Assembly (NCBI RefSeq): GCF_002091635.1
Contig: NZ_BDAC01000002.1
Span: 1 to 64,000 of the forward strand
Direction: 5' to 3'
DNA: 64,000 nucleotides
Source: Pseudomonas indica NBRC 103045
GTDB lineage: Bacteria; Pseudomonadota; Gammaproteobacteria; Pseudomonadales; Pseudomonadaceae
Notes under the pieces: model-generated
Told to the model about the DNA's origin: nothing
Databases searched by the model: none
The model's input: the letters and a program-made list of their open reading frames with translations, nothing else
Shown here: positions 1 to 9,603 of the stretch, piece by piece
How the letters are laid out: the number at the start of each line of letters is the position of its first letter
How positions within the stretch are numbered: position 1 is the stretch's first letter
Program-made: the position numbers and the translations under genes

Positions 1-3000
1 TTCGCGCTGGATCAGCTCCACCAGATAACCGCTGTCCTGATGCCCGCCGGGGCGAGCCAGCACCAGGCAGGCGCCGGTGATCAGCGGCCAGAAGAATTCC
101 CATACCGACACGTCGAAGCCGTAGGGGGTCTTTTGCAGCACACGGTCGCCAGCACCGATGGGGAAAGCCGCCTGCATCCAGTGCAGACGGTTCATCAGTG
201 CACCGTGCTCGTTCAATACACCTTTGGGTTGGCCGGTGGAACCGGAGGTGTAGAGCACGTAGAGCAGGTCGCCGGGCTGGTTAGCCACAAGACGAACCTC
301 GCCGAGCGTATCGGGCAACGGCTGGTCCAAACACCAGCTCGGCCGCGTCTCGGGCAGGCGCTCGCGCCATTGGCTATGGGTCAGTACCAGCGGGCAGGCG
401 GCATCTTCCAGCAGGAAGGCCAGGCGCGCCGGCGGCAGGTGCGGATCGAGCGGCAGATAAGCGGCACCGGCCTTGACGATGCCCAGCAGGGCCACCACCA
501 GCTCGACGCTGCGCTCCAGGCACACCGCGACCACCTGTTCGCGGCCAATGCCCTGGGCAGCCAGGGCCTGCGCCAGGCGGTCGGCGCGCCGATGCAGGTC
601 GGCGTAGCTGAGGGTTTCGTTCTCGAACACCAGCGCCGGCGCTTCGGGGCTGTGCTGCGCCTGGAGGGCCAGGGCCTCGCCCAGGGTCGCCGGGCCGGGG
701 TAATGCCGCTCGGTGGCGTTCCACTCCTGCACGGTGCGCTGCCACTCCTGCGCGTCGAGCAGGCGGTGCTCGCTCAGCGGTCGCTCGGGCGCGTCCAACA
801 TGGCCTCGAACAGTTGCACGAAACGCTGCAGCCAGCGCTCGGCGGTGGCCTGCTCGAACAGGTCGTGGGCGTACATCAGGTTGAGTTCGATGGGCCCCTG
901 CGGCGGCGTGACGATATGGCATTCCAGATCGTATTGCGAATGGCTCAGCGGCGTGTCCAGCACCTCGAAGTCGAGGCCCGGGAAGCGCACGCGGCGCTCC
1001 ATCGGTAGTTGCTGCGCGACCATCACCTGGAACAGTGGCGCGTGGCTGAGGCGGCGCGGCAGCGCCAGGTGGTCGACCAGTCGCTCGAAGGGCAGGTCCT
1101 GGTGGCGCTGGGCGTCGAGCAGCGTGTTGCTGACCTGGCGGGCCAGCTCGGCGAAGCTCGGCTGGCCGTGTAAACGCACGCGCACCGGCAGGTTGTTGAG
1201 CAGGATGCCGAGCAGCGCCTGGGTTTCCGCACGGTCGCGATTGGACACCGGGGTGCCGAGGATCAGATCGTCCTGGCCGCTCATGCGTTGCAGGAAACCG
1301 GCGAAGGCGGCGAACGCCAAGCTATAGGTGGACTGCTGCAGACTCGCTGCGAGGCTGCGGGCGCGCTCGCTGGCCTGCGGCGAAAGATGCGCGGCGAGCA
1401 TGCCGGCGCGGTTCGACTGGGTGGCCGGGCGCGGGCGGTCGGTGGGCAGTTCCAGCAGGTAGTCGCTGTCGTCGCGGGCCAATTGCGTCTGCCAGTAGTC
1501 CAGATGCGGTTGCAACGCTGCCGGTTGCAGGCGCTGCTGCTGCCACAGGCTGTAGTCGGCGTACTGGATCGGCAGCGGCGCCAACTGCGGGGTCTGGCCA
1601 GCGTGCAGGGCGGCATAGAGCTGGGTCAGCTCGCGCAGGGCGAGGGTGGCCGACCAGGCATCGGAGACCAGATGATGCAGGGTGATGGCCAGCACATGCT
1701 GACGCGCGTCCAGGCGTAGCAGGCGCGCCCGCAGCAGCGGCGGGGTGGTCAGGTCGAAGGGGTGGGCGAACCAGTCTTGCAGCTCGGCCTGTACGGCATC
1801 GTCGCCGGTATCTTCGAGGTCGGTCAGCGGCAGCTCGAAGCTCAGCGCTTCGACGATGCACTGGTAGGGCTGGCCATGGTCGCTGGGGAAGGCGGTGCGC
1901 AGTACCTCGTGGCGCTCGAGCAGCCACTGGAAGCTGGCGCGCAGGGCCTCGACGTCCAGGTCGCCGCTCAGGCGCAGGGCGAAGGGGATGTTGAAATGGG
2001 CGCTGCCGGGGTTCAGCTGTTCGACGAACCACAGACGCTGCTGGGCGAACGACAGCGGCAGGCGCTCGGGGCGCGGCGGCGCGACGATGCGTTCGGCCTG
2101 CGCCTGTTCGCTGCCGGGGGCACTCAGCTGCCGGTCGATGGCCTGGGCCAACTGACGCACGCTGGGGCACTCGAACAGGGTCTTGAGCGGCAGCTCAACG
2201 GCGAAGGCGGCGCGAATGCGCGACAGCATCTGGGTGGCCAGCAGCGAATGGCCGCCGAGGGCGAAGAAGCTGTCGGTGACGCCGAAGCGCTCCAGCGCCA
2301 GGATGTCCTGCCAGATGCCATGCAGGGTTTGTTCGGTTTCGCTGGCCGGCGCAACGACCTCGCCGGCCGCCACGCTCCAGTCCAGTTCACGCTGGGCCAG
2401 GCGCTTGCGGTCGACCTTGCCGTTGGCGTTGAGCGGCAGGGCGTCGAGTTCGATCAGGTGCTGCGGCACCATGTAGGCCGGCAGTTGGCCGCCCAGGGCC
2501 AGCTTCAGTGCCGCCGCGTCGCTGGCGGCGGCCTCGCGGGCGACCCAGTAGCCCACCAGTTGCGCGTCGCCGCGGATGTCCCGATGCACCACCACCGCGG
2601 CGGCTTTCACGGCCGGGTGTTGCTGCAGCCTGGCCTCGATCTCGCCGAGTTCGATGCGGTGGCCGCGAATCTTCACCTGCTGGTCGCGGCGGCCAAGGAA
2701 TTCGATCACCCCATCGGCGCGGTAACGGCCCAGGTCGCCGGTGCGGTAGAAACGCGCGCCGGGACGCAGGGGATGCTCGACGAAAGCCGCGCGAGTGCGT
2801 TCGGCGTCGTGCAAATAGCCGCGGCCGACGCCGACGCCGGCCACGCAGATTTCGCCGGGCACGCCCACCGGCAGCGGACGCAGGGCGTCGTCGAGCACGT
2901 ACAGCTCGGTATTCGGCGTCGGCCGGCCGATGGGCATGGCCTGCGCCTGTTCGTCGGATGGCGCGGCGATGGCATGGAAGGCCACGTCATCGGCGCATTC

Positions 3001-5307
3001 CGCCGGGCCGTAGGCGTTCATCAGCGGTACGTGGGCGAAACGGGTGAACCAGTCGCGGCACAGGGCCGGCGGCAGCGCCTCGCCGGTCGGCAGCAGCCAG
3101 CGCAGGGCGCCGAGGTCGGTGGCCGGCGTACTGGCGGCCAGCACACCGCGGATCATCGCCGGCACCGCTTCCCACAGCGTCAGCCGCTCGTCCTGCAGAG
3201 CCTGCAGCAGGCGCTCGGGGTCCTGGCTGACGGTATCCGGCAGGATGTGCACGGTGGCGCCGACCAGCGGCGCGGCGAGCAACTGCCAGACCGAGATATC
3301 GAAGGCCACCGAAGCGGTCTGGGCGATGCGGTCGTGCTCGCCGAGGCCGAGGGTCGGCACCTTGCCGAAGATGTTGTTGAGCATGCCGCGCTGTTCCACC
3401 AGGGCGCCCTTGGGCGTGCCGGTGGAGCCGGAGGTGAAGATCACGTAGGCCAGGTCGTCGGCCGAGCCGCGCGGCGCGATGGCCGGCGCCGCGCCGTGCA
3501 GCCAGAGCGGTTCGATACCGACGCGTTGCGGCGCTGCGGCGCCGAGGCGGGCGCACAGCTCGCCGGCCAGCGCGCACTGGCTGTCGCCGATCAGCATCAG
3601 CGGCGCCTGGCTCAGTTCGAGGATTTCCGCCAGGCGCTGCGCCGGGTGCTTGACCTCCAGCGGCAGGTAGCAGGCGCCGGCCTTGAAGATGGCGATCAAC
3701 GCGGTGAGGTGGGCCAGGCCGCGCTCGGCGAGCAGGGCCACGGTGCGGTCGGGCCCGGCGCCGGCTTCGATCAGCGTGGCGGCGAGGCGGCTGGCGCGGG
3801 CGTCCAGTTCGGCATAGCTGAGCGTCTCGCCCGCGCAGACCACGGCGGCCTTGTCAGGCTGGCGCGCCACCTGTTCGGCGAACAGGCTGGCGTAGGTGCG
3901 ATCCAGAGGGAAGGGTTGCTGCGTGCGGTTCCAGTCCACCAGCAGCAGTTGGCGTTCCTGCTCGCTCAGCATCTGCAGCGAGGCGAGGCTGGCGTCGGGC
4001 TCGGCGAGGATGCCGACGACGATCTGGCGCAGGTGGCCGAGCAGGCGCTCGATGCTGTCGCGGGCGAAGCGCCGGCGGTCGTAGGAGATGCGCACGGCCA
4101 GGCGCTCGCCCGGCATGACCACCACGGTGAGGCCGTAGTGGGTGTGCACGCTGTGTTCCATGTCGTCGAGGTTGAAGCTCAGCTCGCCGCTGAACAGTTT
4201 GTCGTCGATGGGCGCGTTCTCGTAGACCAGGATGCTGTCGAACAGCTCCTCGCCGCGCGGGAAATCGCTCCAGCCCTGGATGTCCACCAGGGCGCTGTGC
4301 TCGAACTCACGCAGCGCCAGGTTGTGGCGCTGCAGCGCCTGCAGCCAGGACGTGCGGTCTTGCTGCTCGTCGATGCGCACGCGCAGCGGCAGGGTGTTGA
4401 TGAACAGTCCGATCATCTCCTCGACGCCGGCCAGTTGCGGCGGGCGACCGGACACGGTGACGCCGAAGAGCACGTCGCGCAGGCCGCTGTAACGCGACAG
4501 CAGCAGGGCCCAGGCACCCTGGAACAGCGTATTGGGAGTGATCCGCCGGGTCTGGCAGAAGGCGGTCAGCTCGCGGGTCTGGCGCGCGTCGAAACGGATC
4601 TGGCTGTCGTCGACCAGCACCGCTTCGCGGTACTGGCTCTGCCGGGTGTGGCGCTCGATCACCAGTGGCGTCGGTGCGTCCAAGCCCTGCAGTTGCTCCT
4701 GCCAGAACGCCTGCGCCTCGGGCAGGCTTTGCTGCTGCAGCCAGGCGATGTAGTCGCGGTAGGGGCGCGGCTTGCGCATGCTCGGCGTACGGCCCTGGCG
4801 CAGGGCGGCGTAGGCGTCGATGAAGTCCACCATGATCAGCGAGATGCACCAGGCGTCCATCAGGATGTGGTGGAAGCTGCGGATCATCTCGTGCCGCCCT
4901 GCGCCCAGGCGCACCAGGCGCACGCGGATCAGCGGCGGCTTGGCCAGGTTGAAGCCGTTGCGTTGCTCCTGTTCCAGCAGCGCCTGGATATGCGCTTCCT
5001 GCTGCTCGGGAGCGAGGCCTTCCAGGTCGATGAATTCGACCGGATCGCCGACTTCACGATGCACCACTTGCAACGGCTGTTTCTGGGTCTTCCAGAGGAA
5101 ACTGGTGCGCAGCGCCGGGTGGGCGGCGATCACCTGCCGCCAGGCCTCGAGGAACGCCTTCACCGACAGGTCGCCGCCGATGCGGTAGCGATCCTGCATC
5201 AGGTAGACCCCGGATTCCTGGTGCAGCAGGCTCTGGAACAGCATGCCCTGCTGCAACGGGGAAAGGGGGTAGACGTCTTCGAGGTGGTGTGCGGTCTTGT
5301 TCGTCAT
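1..5307 (-). CDS. Non-ribosomal peptide synthetase, C-A-T-C-A..., C-terminus beyond window edge
   Basis: At least 1769 residues are visible and the frame is still open at base 1. Order seen: condensation domain C1 (about 10-440, HHILMDA near residue 145), adenylation A1 (about 465-970, FTSGSTGTPKG core), carrier T1 (LGGHSL, phosphopantetheine Ser near 1016), C2 (about 1080-1500, HHLVSDA), then A2 from about 1524, which contains YTSGSTGQPKG and FDVSVWE before the edge cuts it. Reading the ten pocket positions of A1 against GrsA gives D-I-W-E-L-T-A-D-D-K, which I recall as the 2,4-diaminobutyrate code of syringomycin synthetase. A Dab-forming aminotransferase lies in the same locus (14693-16105). 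C1 begins in the style of domains that accept a D-residue or epimerise it. The start at 5307 follows AAAAAGG. It lies 53 bases downstream of the other NRPS and probably shares its transcript. Pocket of A2 cannot be completed (only D-V-W seen). Confidence 0.93.
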   Translation of the reverse strand, partial: MTNKTAHHLEDVYPLSPLQQGMLFQSLLHQESGVYLMQDRYRIGGDLSVKAFLEAWRQVIAAHPALRTSFLWKTQKQPLQVVHREVGDPVEFIDLEGLAPEQQEAHIQALLEQEQRNGFNLAKPPLIRVRLVRLGAGRHEMIRSFHHILMDAWCISLIMVDFIDAYAALRQGRTPSMRKPRPYRDYIAWLQQQSLPEAQAFWQEQLQGLDAPTPLVIERHTRQSQYREAVLVDDSQIRFDARQTRELTAFCQTRRITPNTLFQGAWALLLSRYSGLRDVLFGVTVSGRPPQLAGVEEMIGLFINTLPLRVRIDEQQDRTSWLQALQRHNLALREFEHSALVDIQGWSDFPRGEELFDSILVYENAPIDDKLFSGELSFNLDDMEHSVHTHYGLTVVVMPGERLAVRISYDRRRFARDSIERLLGHLRQIVVGILAEPDASLASLQMLSEQERQLLLVDWNRTQQPFPLDRTYASLFAEQVARQPDKAAVVCAGETLSYAELDARASRLAATLIEAGAGPDRTVALLAERGLAHLTALIAIFKAGACYLPLEVKHPAQRLAEILELSQAPLMLIGDSQCALAGELCARLGAAAPQRVGIEPLWLHGAAPAIAPRGSADDLAYVIFTSGSTGTPKGALVEQRGMLNNIFGKVPTLGLGEHDRIAQTASVAFDISVWQLLAAPLVGATVHILPDTVSQDPERLLQALQDERLTLWEAVPAMIRGVLAASTPATDLGALRWLLPTGEALPPALCRDWFTRFAHVPLMNAYGPAECADDVAFHAIAAPSDEQAQAMPIGRPTPNTELYVLDDALRPLPVGVPGEICVAGVGVGRGYLHDAERTRAAFVEHPLRPGARFYRTGDLGRYRADGVIEFLGRRDQQVKIRGHRIELGEIEARLQQHPAVKAAAVVVHRDIRGDAQLVGYWVAREAAASDAAALKLALGGQLPAYMVPQHLIELDALPLNANGKVDRKRLAQRELDWSVAAGEVVAPASETEQTLHGIWQDILALERFGVTDSFFALGGHSLLATQMLSRIRAAFAVELPLKTLFECPSVRQLAQAIDRQLSAPGSEQAQAERIVAPPRPERLPLSFAQQRLWFVEQLNPGSAHFNIPFALRLSGDLDVEALRASFQWLLERHEVLRTAFPSDHGQPYQCIVEALSFELPLTDLEDTGDDAVQAELQDWFAHPFDLTTPPLLRARLLRLDARQHVLAITLHHLVSDAWSATLALRELTQLYAALHAGQTPQLAPLPIQYADYSLWQQQRLQPAALQPHLDYWQTQLARDDSDYLLELPTDRPRPATQSNRAGMLAAHLSPQASERARSLAASLQQSTYSLAFAAFAGFLQRMSGQDDLILGTPVSNRDRAETQALLGILLNNLPVRVRLHGQPSFAELARQVSNTLLDAQRHQDLPFERLVDHLALPRRLSHAPLFQVMVAQQLPMERRVRFPGLDFEVLDTPLSHSQYDLECHIVTPPQGPIELNLMYAHDLFEQATAERWLQRFVQLFEAMLDAPERPLSEHRLLDAQEWQRTVQEWNATERHYPGPATLGEALALQAQHSPEAPALVFENETLSYADLHRRADRLAQALAAQGIGREQVVAVCLERSVELVVALLGIVKAGAAYLPLDPHLPPARLAFLLEDAACPLVLTHSQWRERLPETRPSWCLDQPLPDTLGEVRLVANQPGDLLYVLYTSGSTGQPKGVLNEHGALMNRLHWMQAAFPIGAGDRVLQKTPYGFDVSVWEFFWPLITGACLVLARPGGHQDSGYLVELIQRE

Positions 5308-5360
5308 CCGGGTGACCTTTTTTATGAATGGGTGAGGGGGCGGCAAGGCAGGGCCCCGGT

Positions 5361-8300
5361 TCAGTCGGTCGCGTTGAGCTCCGCCAGCAGGTCGCCGAAG
5401 GCTTCGTCGTCGAGCGCGGCCAGGGGGAAGTCCGCAGCCGTGCGAGCCGTCCTGGCGTCCTCGGGGGCGGCGGCGCAGACCGCAGGCGCTTCGCTCGCGG
5501 GCACGCCACGGGTGGCGACCTGGGCCATGCGCTCGATGGTTTCGCTCTCGAAGATCTGCTTGGCGCTGAGGCGGATGCCTTGCTGGTTGGCGCGCGAGAC
5601 GATCTGCAGGCTGAGGATCGAGTCGCCGCCGATCTGGAAGAAGTTGTCCTGCACACCGATGCGCTCGCGCTTGAGCACCTGCTGGCAGATGTCCGCCAGG
5701 GCTGCCTCCAGTTCGTTGCGCGGCGCGACGTAGGCGGCGCTGGCGGCGACCAGCCGATCCGGGTCGGGTAGGGCGTTGAGGTCGAGCTTGCCGTTGGGCG
5801 TGTGCGGCAGGGCCGCGAGGTGGACGAAGGCCGCCGGCACCATGTAGCTCGGTAGGCGGTCGTGGAGGAAGCTGCTCAACGCCTGGGCCTCGGGCACGTA
5901 GCCGTGGCGATCGGTGAAGTAGGCGATCAGGCGCGCGCTGCCTTCGTGCTGCTGGGCGACCACCACCGCCTCACGCACTTCGGAATGGCTCTGCAGCACG
6001 CGTTCGATCTCGCCGCGCTCGACGCGGTGACCACGGATCTTGATCTGCTGGTCGCGGCGGCCGAGGAAGTCCAGGCGGCCGTCGACGCGGCGCCGGGCGA
6101 GGTCGCCGGTGCGGTACAGGCGCTGGCCTTGAGCGATGTGCGGGTAATGCACGAAGGCGCTGGCGGTCTGCTCGGGCAGGTCCAGGTAGCCGCTGGCCAG
6201 GGTCGGCCCGCCGAGGTGGATCTCGCCGGGTTCGCCGATGGCGGCCGGCTGGCCGTGTTCGTTCAGTAGCCACAGGCCCATGCCGGGAATCGGCCGGCCG
6301 ATGCTGATCGCGCGTTCGTCGGGCGCCGCGTCGCTGAGCACCTCGGCGGTAGCCCAGACGGTGGCTTCGGTCGGCCCGTATTCGTTGACCAATTGCGCCT
6401 GCGCTGCCTTGCCGCGGTGCTTGTCCAGCACGCGTGGCGTGCAGGGTTCGCCGGCCACGATCCAGGTGCGCAGGTGGGCCAGGGTGGCAGGGGGAGAGTA
6501 GTCCAGCAGCGTCTCGTACAGCGACGGCAGCGACAGGCCGTGACTGACCCGATGGCGCTCGATCAGGCCGCCCAGCACCTCCAGGTCGAGCTCTTCGCCG
6601 CTGGCCGGCAGCACCAGCAGGCCGCCCTGGCACAGCGTCCAGTAGATGCCGGCCACCGAGCTGTCGAAGGACAGCGACGAGAGCAGCAGGTAGGCCCGCA
6701 CCGGCTCGCGGTAGAAGGCCATGCGTACCTGGGTCGAGCGGCTCAGGGCGGCGTGGCTGATCGGCACGCCCTTGGGCTGGCCGGAGGAGCCGGAGGTGTA
6801 GATCAGGTAGGCGGTCTGTTCGCCGGCCACGCTCGGCAGCGCCATGTTGGCGTCCGCGACTTCGCCAACGGCGTCCAGCAGCAGGGTCGGCACGTTGCTG
6901 GCGACGCTGTCTTGCAGCTCGGAGGTGCTGAGCAGCAGGCGCGCCGCGCTGTTGGCGAGCATGTAGCTCAGGCGTTCGTCCGGATAGGCCGGGTCGAGGG
7001 GTAGGTAAGCCGCGCCCACTTTCAATGCGGCCAGCATGGCGACGATGGCCTGGCGCTCGCGACGCATGAGGATGCCGACCACATCGCCGGCCTGTACGCC
7101 CTCGACGCGCAGGCGCCGGGCCAGGGCATCGACCTGTGCGAGCAGTTCGCCGTAGCCGGTCACGCCGCTGCCGTCGGCCAGCGCCGGGGCATCGGGATTG
7201 GCCAGGGCACGCTCCTCGATCAGCGCGAGCACGCCGACGTCGCGCACTTCTACCGGGGCGATGCCGGCCCGCAACTCCTGTTCCTGGCGCGGGCCGAGCA
7301 GGGGCAGAGCGCCGAGCGCCTGGCCGTCCGCGCACAGGCCCTGCAGCAACAGCGTCCATTGCTCCTCGAGGCAGGCGATGGCATTGGCATCGAAGCGCGC
7401 TTGGTCGTAGGCCAGGCGCAGTTCCAGCGTCGCGTCAATGATCGTGCGGCATTCCAGGCCGAGGGCGAACGGCGCGTTGAAGCCGCTGGCGGCGACCGCG
7501 GTGCCCAATTGCGCGGGCAGATCGAGTTCGCGCCAAGCGAAATAGAGGGCACAGGCTTGTGCACTGTCGTAGTGATCGCGCCAGCCCCTGGCCTGGCGCA
7601 GGGGGCCGAGGAGCGCCGTGGCCTGGGGCGCCAGCGGCGCCTGCAGGTCGACCTCGGCCTGTACCGGCAGAAATTGTTCGAACAACCCCAGGGCCTGTTC
7701 CAGCCCTTCGCCACGGCCGCTGTCGTGCCAGCCAAGCTGGATGCGCTGTTGGCCGCTGAGCCGCGCCAGCAGCACGCACCAGGCGGCGAACAGCAATTCG
7801 TCCAGCCTCAGCCCGGCCTGCGTGGCCACCCGTTGCAGTTCGGAGCGTGGCGGTACGCCACCCAGCTCGCGCAGGGCGGGCTGGCAATTCGCGGCGCTGG
7901 CCGCCTGCAGCCCGTGCAGCTCGAGGGGGGCGTTTTCCGTGCGCGCCTGCTGCCAGAAACGCACGGCCTGGCTGTCGGCTTCGTCTTCCAGCAAGCCGTT
8001 CTTCCACTCCGCGTAATCGACGTATTGCAGGCGCTCCTCGACAGGCGCGCCAAGCAGCTCGGCGGCAATCAACGCCAGGCTGGCGAGGTCCAGGGCGTTG
8101 GCCGCGCCCTCCAGGCACAGCAGCCAGCGCTCCTCGGCGATCCGGACGTCGCGTACCGAGAGCACGCTGCCCGGCGCCAATGTGGCTTCGGCCAGACGAG
8201 CATCGCGCTGAGCCACATCGAAGCCGCGCCAGTCTTCGGCGGCGAAGGTAACGCGCGGCTGGTCCTCGATCACCTGGATCGGCAGGGCCATGCCGGGCAC

Positions 8301-8495
8301 GGCGTGTAGCGCGGTGCGCAGGATTTCCTCGCGCTGGGCCAGGTCGCTCAGGCGCGCCTCGATCTCGGCGGTCGAGGGGGCCCGGGCTACATCGATGACC
8401 AGCCGGCTGCCGGCGTGGCTTGGCGCCCCGTGTTGGGCGTCGCGCCAGGCCCGGGCCTGTTGTGGAGAGATGCGAAATCCTGTCAGAGCCGACAT
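5361..8495 (-). CDS. One-module non-ribosomal peptide synthetase (degenerate C-like, A, T)
   Basis: 1044 residues. An N-terminal condensation-like domain (about 5-420) has lost its catalytic motif: where HHxxxDG is expected it reads A-A-N-A-L-D-L near residues 131-137. It is followed by an adenylation domain (about 435-930, YTSGSSGQPKG near 567, FDSSVAG near 609) and a carrier domain with IGGDSI near 957. An acidic tail ending LLAELNATD could be a docking helix for the next synthetase. The A-domain pocket reads roughly D-S-A-S-I-A-E-V-W-K, unlike the usual Asp, Ser, Thr, Orn or Dab pockets. It is closest, from memory, to a His-type pocket, but I do not assign it. The GGDS carrier motif is typical before an epimerising or D-accepting domain, fitting C1 of the next protein. 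The start at 8495 is chosen for AGGAAA seven bases upstream; a longer open frame upstream has no homology to the domain. Confidence 0.93.
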   Translation of the reverse strand: MSALTGFRISPQQARAWRDAQHGAPSHAGSRLVIDVARAPSTAEIEARLSDLAQREEILRTALHAVPGMALPIQVIEDQPRVTFAAEDWRGFDVAQRDARLAEATLAPGSVLSVRDVRIAEERWLLCLEGAANALDLASLALIAAELLGAPVEERLQYVDYAEWKNGLLEDEADSQAVRFWQQARTENAPLELHGLQAASAANCQPALRELGGVPPRSELQRVATQAGLRLDELLFAAWCVLLARLSGQQRIQLGWHDSGRGEGLEQALGLFEQFLPVQAEVDLQAPLAPQATALLGPLRQARGWRDHYDSAQACALYFAWRELDLPAQLGTAVAASGFNAPFALGLECRTIIDATLELRLAYDQARFDANAIACLEEQWTLLLQGLCADGQALGALPLLGPRQEQELRAGIAPVEVRDVGVLALIEERALANPDAPALADGSGVTGYGELLAQVDALARRLRVEGVQAGDVVGILMRRERQAIVAMLAALKVGAAYLPLDPAYPDERLSYMLANSAARLLLSTSELQDSVASNVPTLLLDAVGEVADANMALPSVAGEQTAYLIYTSGSSGQPKGVPISHAALSRSTQVRMAFYREPVRAYLLLSSLSFDSSVAGIYWTLCQGGLLVLPASGEELDLEVLGGLIERHRVSHGLSLPSLYETLLDYSPPATLAHLRTWIVAGEPCTPRVLDKHRGKAAQAQLVNEYGPTEATVWATAEVLSDAAPDERAISIGRPIPGMGLWLLNEHGQPAAIGEPGEIHLGGPTLASGYLDLPEQTASAFVHYPHIAQGQRLYRTGDLARRRVDGRLDFLGRRDQQIKIRGHRVERGEIERVLQSHSEVREAVVVAQQHEGSARLIAYFTDRHGYVPEAQALSSFLHDRLPSYMVPAAFVHLAALPHTPNGKLDLNALPDPDRLVAASAAYVAPRNELEAALADICQQVLKRERIGVQDNFFQIGGDSILSLQIVSRANQQGIRLSAKQIFESETIERMAQVATRGVPASEAPAVCAAAPEDARTARTAADFPLAALDDEAFGDLLAELNATD

Positions 8496-8535
8496 GGCGT
8501 TTCCTCGTGAACGAAGGTGAAAAGGAAGAGGCGTA

Positions 8536-9588
8536 TCAGAGCTGTACGTCGCTGCCGGCGGTGGCTTCGGCCATGCCGGTGTAGATCTTGCGCGGGCCGC
8601 CGTAGGGCTCGCGGCCATGCACCGCGAGCATGTTGTCGAGCAGCAGCACATCGCCGCGTTGCCAGCGGAACTTCACCAGAGAATCCAGGTAGGCGGCACG
8701 CAGCGTTTCCAGGACGTCCTGCTCGATGGGGCTACCGTCGCCGTAGAAGGTGTTGGTCGGCAGGTCCATTGGCGAGAAACCGGCGCCGAGCGAGTCGCGG
8801 ATGGCGGCGGGCAGGGTGCTGACGTGGAAGAAGGTGCCGTGGTTGAACCAGACCTCCTCGCCGGTACGCGGATGGCGGGCCAGTGCGGCGCCGACCTGGC
8901 GGGTGCGCAGGCGGTTGTCGTCCTTCCACTCCACCTCGATCCCCACGGAGGCGCAGTAGGCCGCCACCTCGGCGCGGTCGTCGGTCTGGAACACCGACGG
9001 CCAGGGCAGGCCGAAGCCGTCGCCGTAGTTGCGCACGTAGAGAATTTTCTTGCGCCGAAAGGTCTCGACGATCTCCGCCGGAATCAGCGACTTGACCCGG
9101 CGCACCGAGCCGATGGGCGTCTCGCCGCCGGTTTCCGACGGCTGATGGCAATAGAAGAACAGCCGCAGCGGGAAGCGCGGCGAGTAGGAGTGCTCGTTGT
9201 GCGGGAAGATCACCTGGTCGGCCGGATAATCCGTCGAGGTATAGATGTTGCCGCCCACCCGGGTACGCGGCGAGGCGCGGAACATGTACTCCAGCGCACC
9301 AGACGACAGCGAACCGATGACGGCGTTGAAATGCTCGACCGATCGCACGTCGAAGCCACGGAACAGAATGGCGCCATGCTGCAGCAGCTTCTGCTCCAGC
9401 GCGTCGCGGTTCTGCGCGGCCCATTGCACCAGATCGACGCCGGCCAGGTTCGGTTCGACCAGCCAGGGCAGGTCCCAGGCCGAGTCCAGCAGGCGCTCGC
9501 TGACGATGCTCTGCTGCGAGAGCACGATGGGTTTGCGGCGGGCTGCGCCGGCGACGGGGCGGTTGCCGGACGGAGGAATGGCGGTCAT
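8536..9588 (-). CDS. SyrP/TauD-type Fe(II)/2-oxoglutarate dioxygenase, probable amino-acid beta-hydroxylase (first of two)
   Basis: 350 residues of the TauD/TfdA fold. The iron ligands are visible as the H-N-E triplet in FPHNEHSYS and the distal His in DNMLAVHGREPYGGPRKI, which also supplies the Arg for 2-oxoglutarate. The closest functional relatives I know are SyrP-like enzymes that beta-hydroxylate Asp (or His) while it is tethered to an NRPS carrier domain. Such beta-hydroxy residues then bind Fe(III) in siderophores. It sits between the free-standing condensation domain (15-base gap) and the one-module NRPS (40-base gap), all co-directional. AAGGAG lies six bases before the ATG. The exact substrate (Asp versus His) is inference. 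It is a paralogue of the protein at 11067-12065. Confidence 0.9.
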   Translation of the reverse strand: MTAIPPSGNRPVAGAARRKPIVLSQQSIVSERLLDSAWDLPWLVEPNLAGVDLVQWAAQNRDALEQKLLQHGAILFRGFDVRSVEHFNAVIGSLSSGALEYMFRASPRTRVGGNIYTSTDYPADQVIFPHNEHSYSPRFPLRLFFYCHQPSETGGETPIGSVRRVKSLIPAEIVETFRRKKILYVRNYGDGFGLPWPSVFQTDDRAEVAAYCASVGIEVEWKDDNRLRTRQVGAALARHPRTGEEVWFNHGTFFHVSTLPAAIRDSLGAGFSPMDLPTNTFYGDGSPIEQDVLETLRAAYLDSLVKFRWQRGDVLLLDNMLAVHGREPYGGPRKIYTGMAEATAGSDVQL

Positions 9589-9603
9589 GCGGGCTCCTTG
9601 TCG

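Noticed and set aside
1762-5733. A 1323-codon open frame on the plus strand
   Set aside because: It is antisense to the NRPS, whose domains are continuous on the minus strand. The predicted protein is low-complexity (Gln/Ala/Arg/Val-rich) with no family motif, a normal artefact of high-GC coding sequence.
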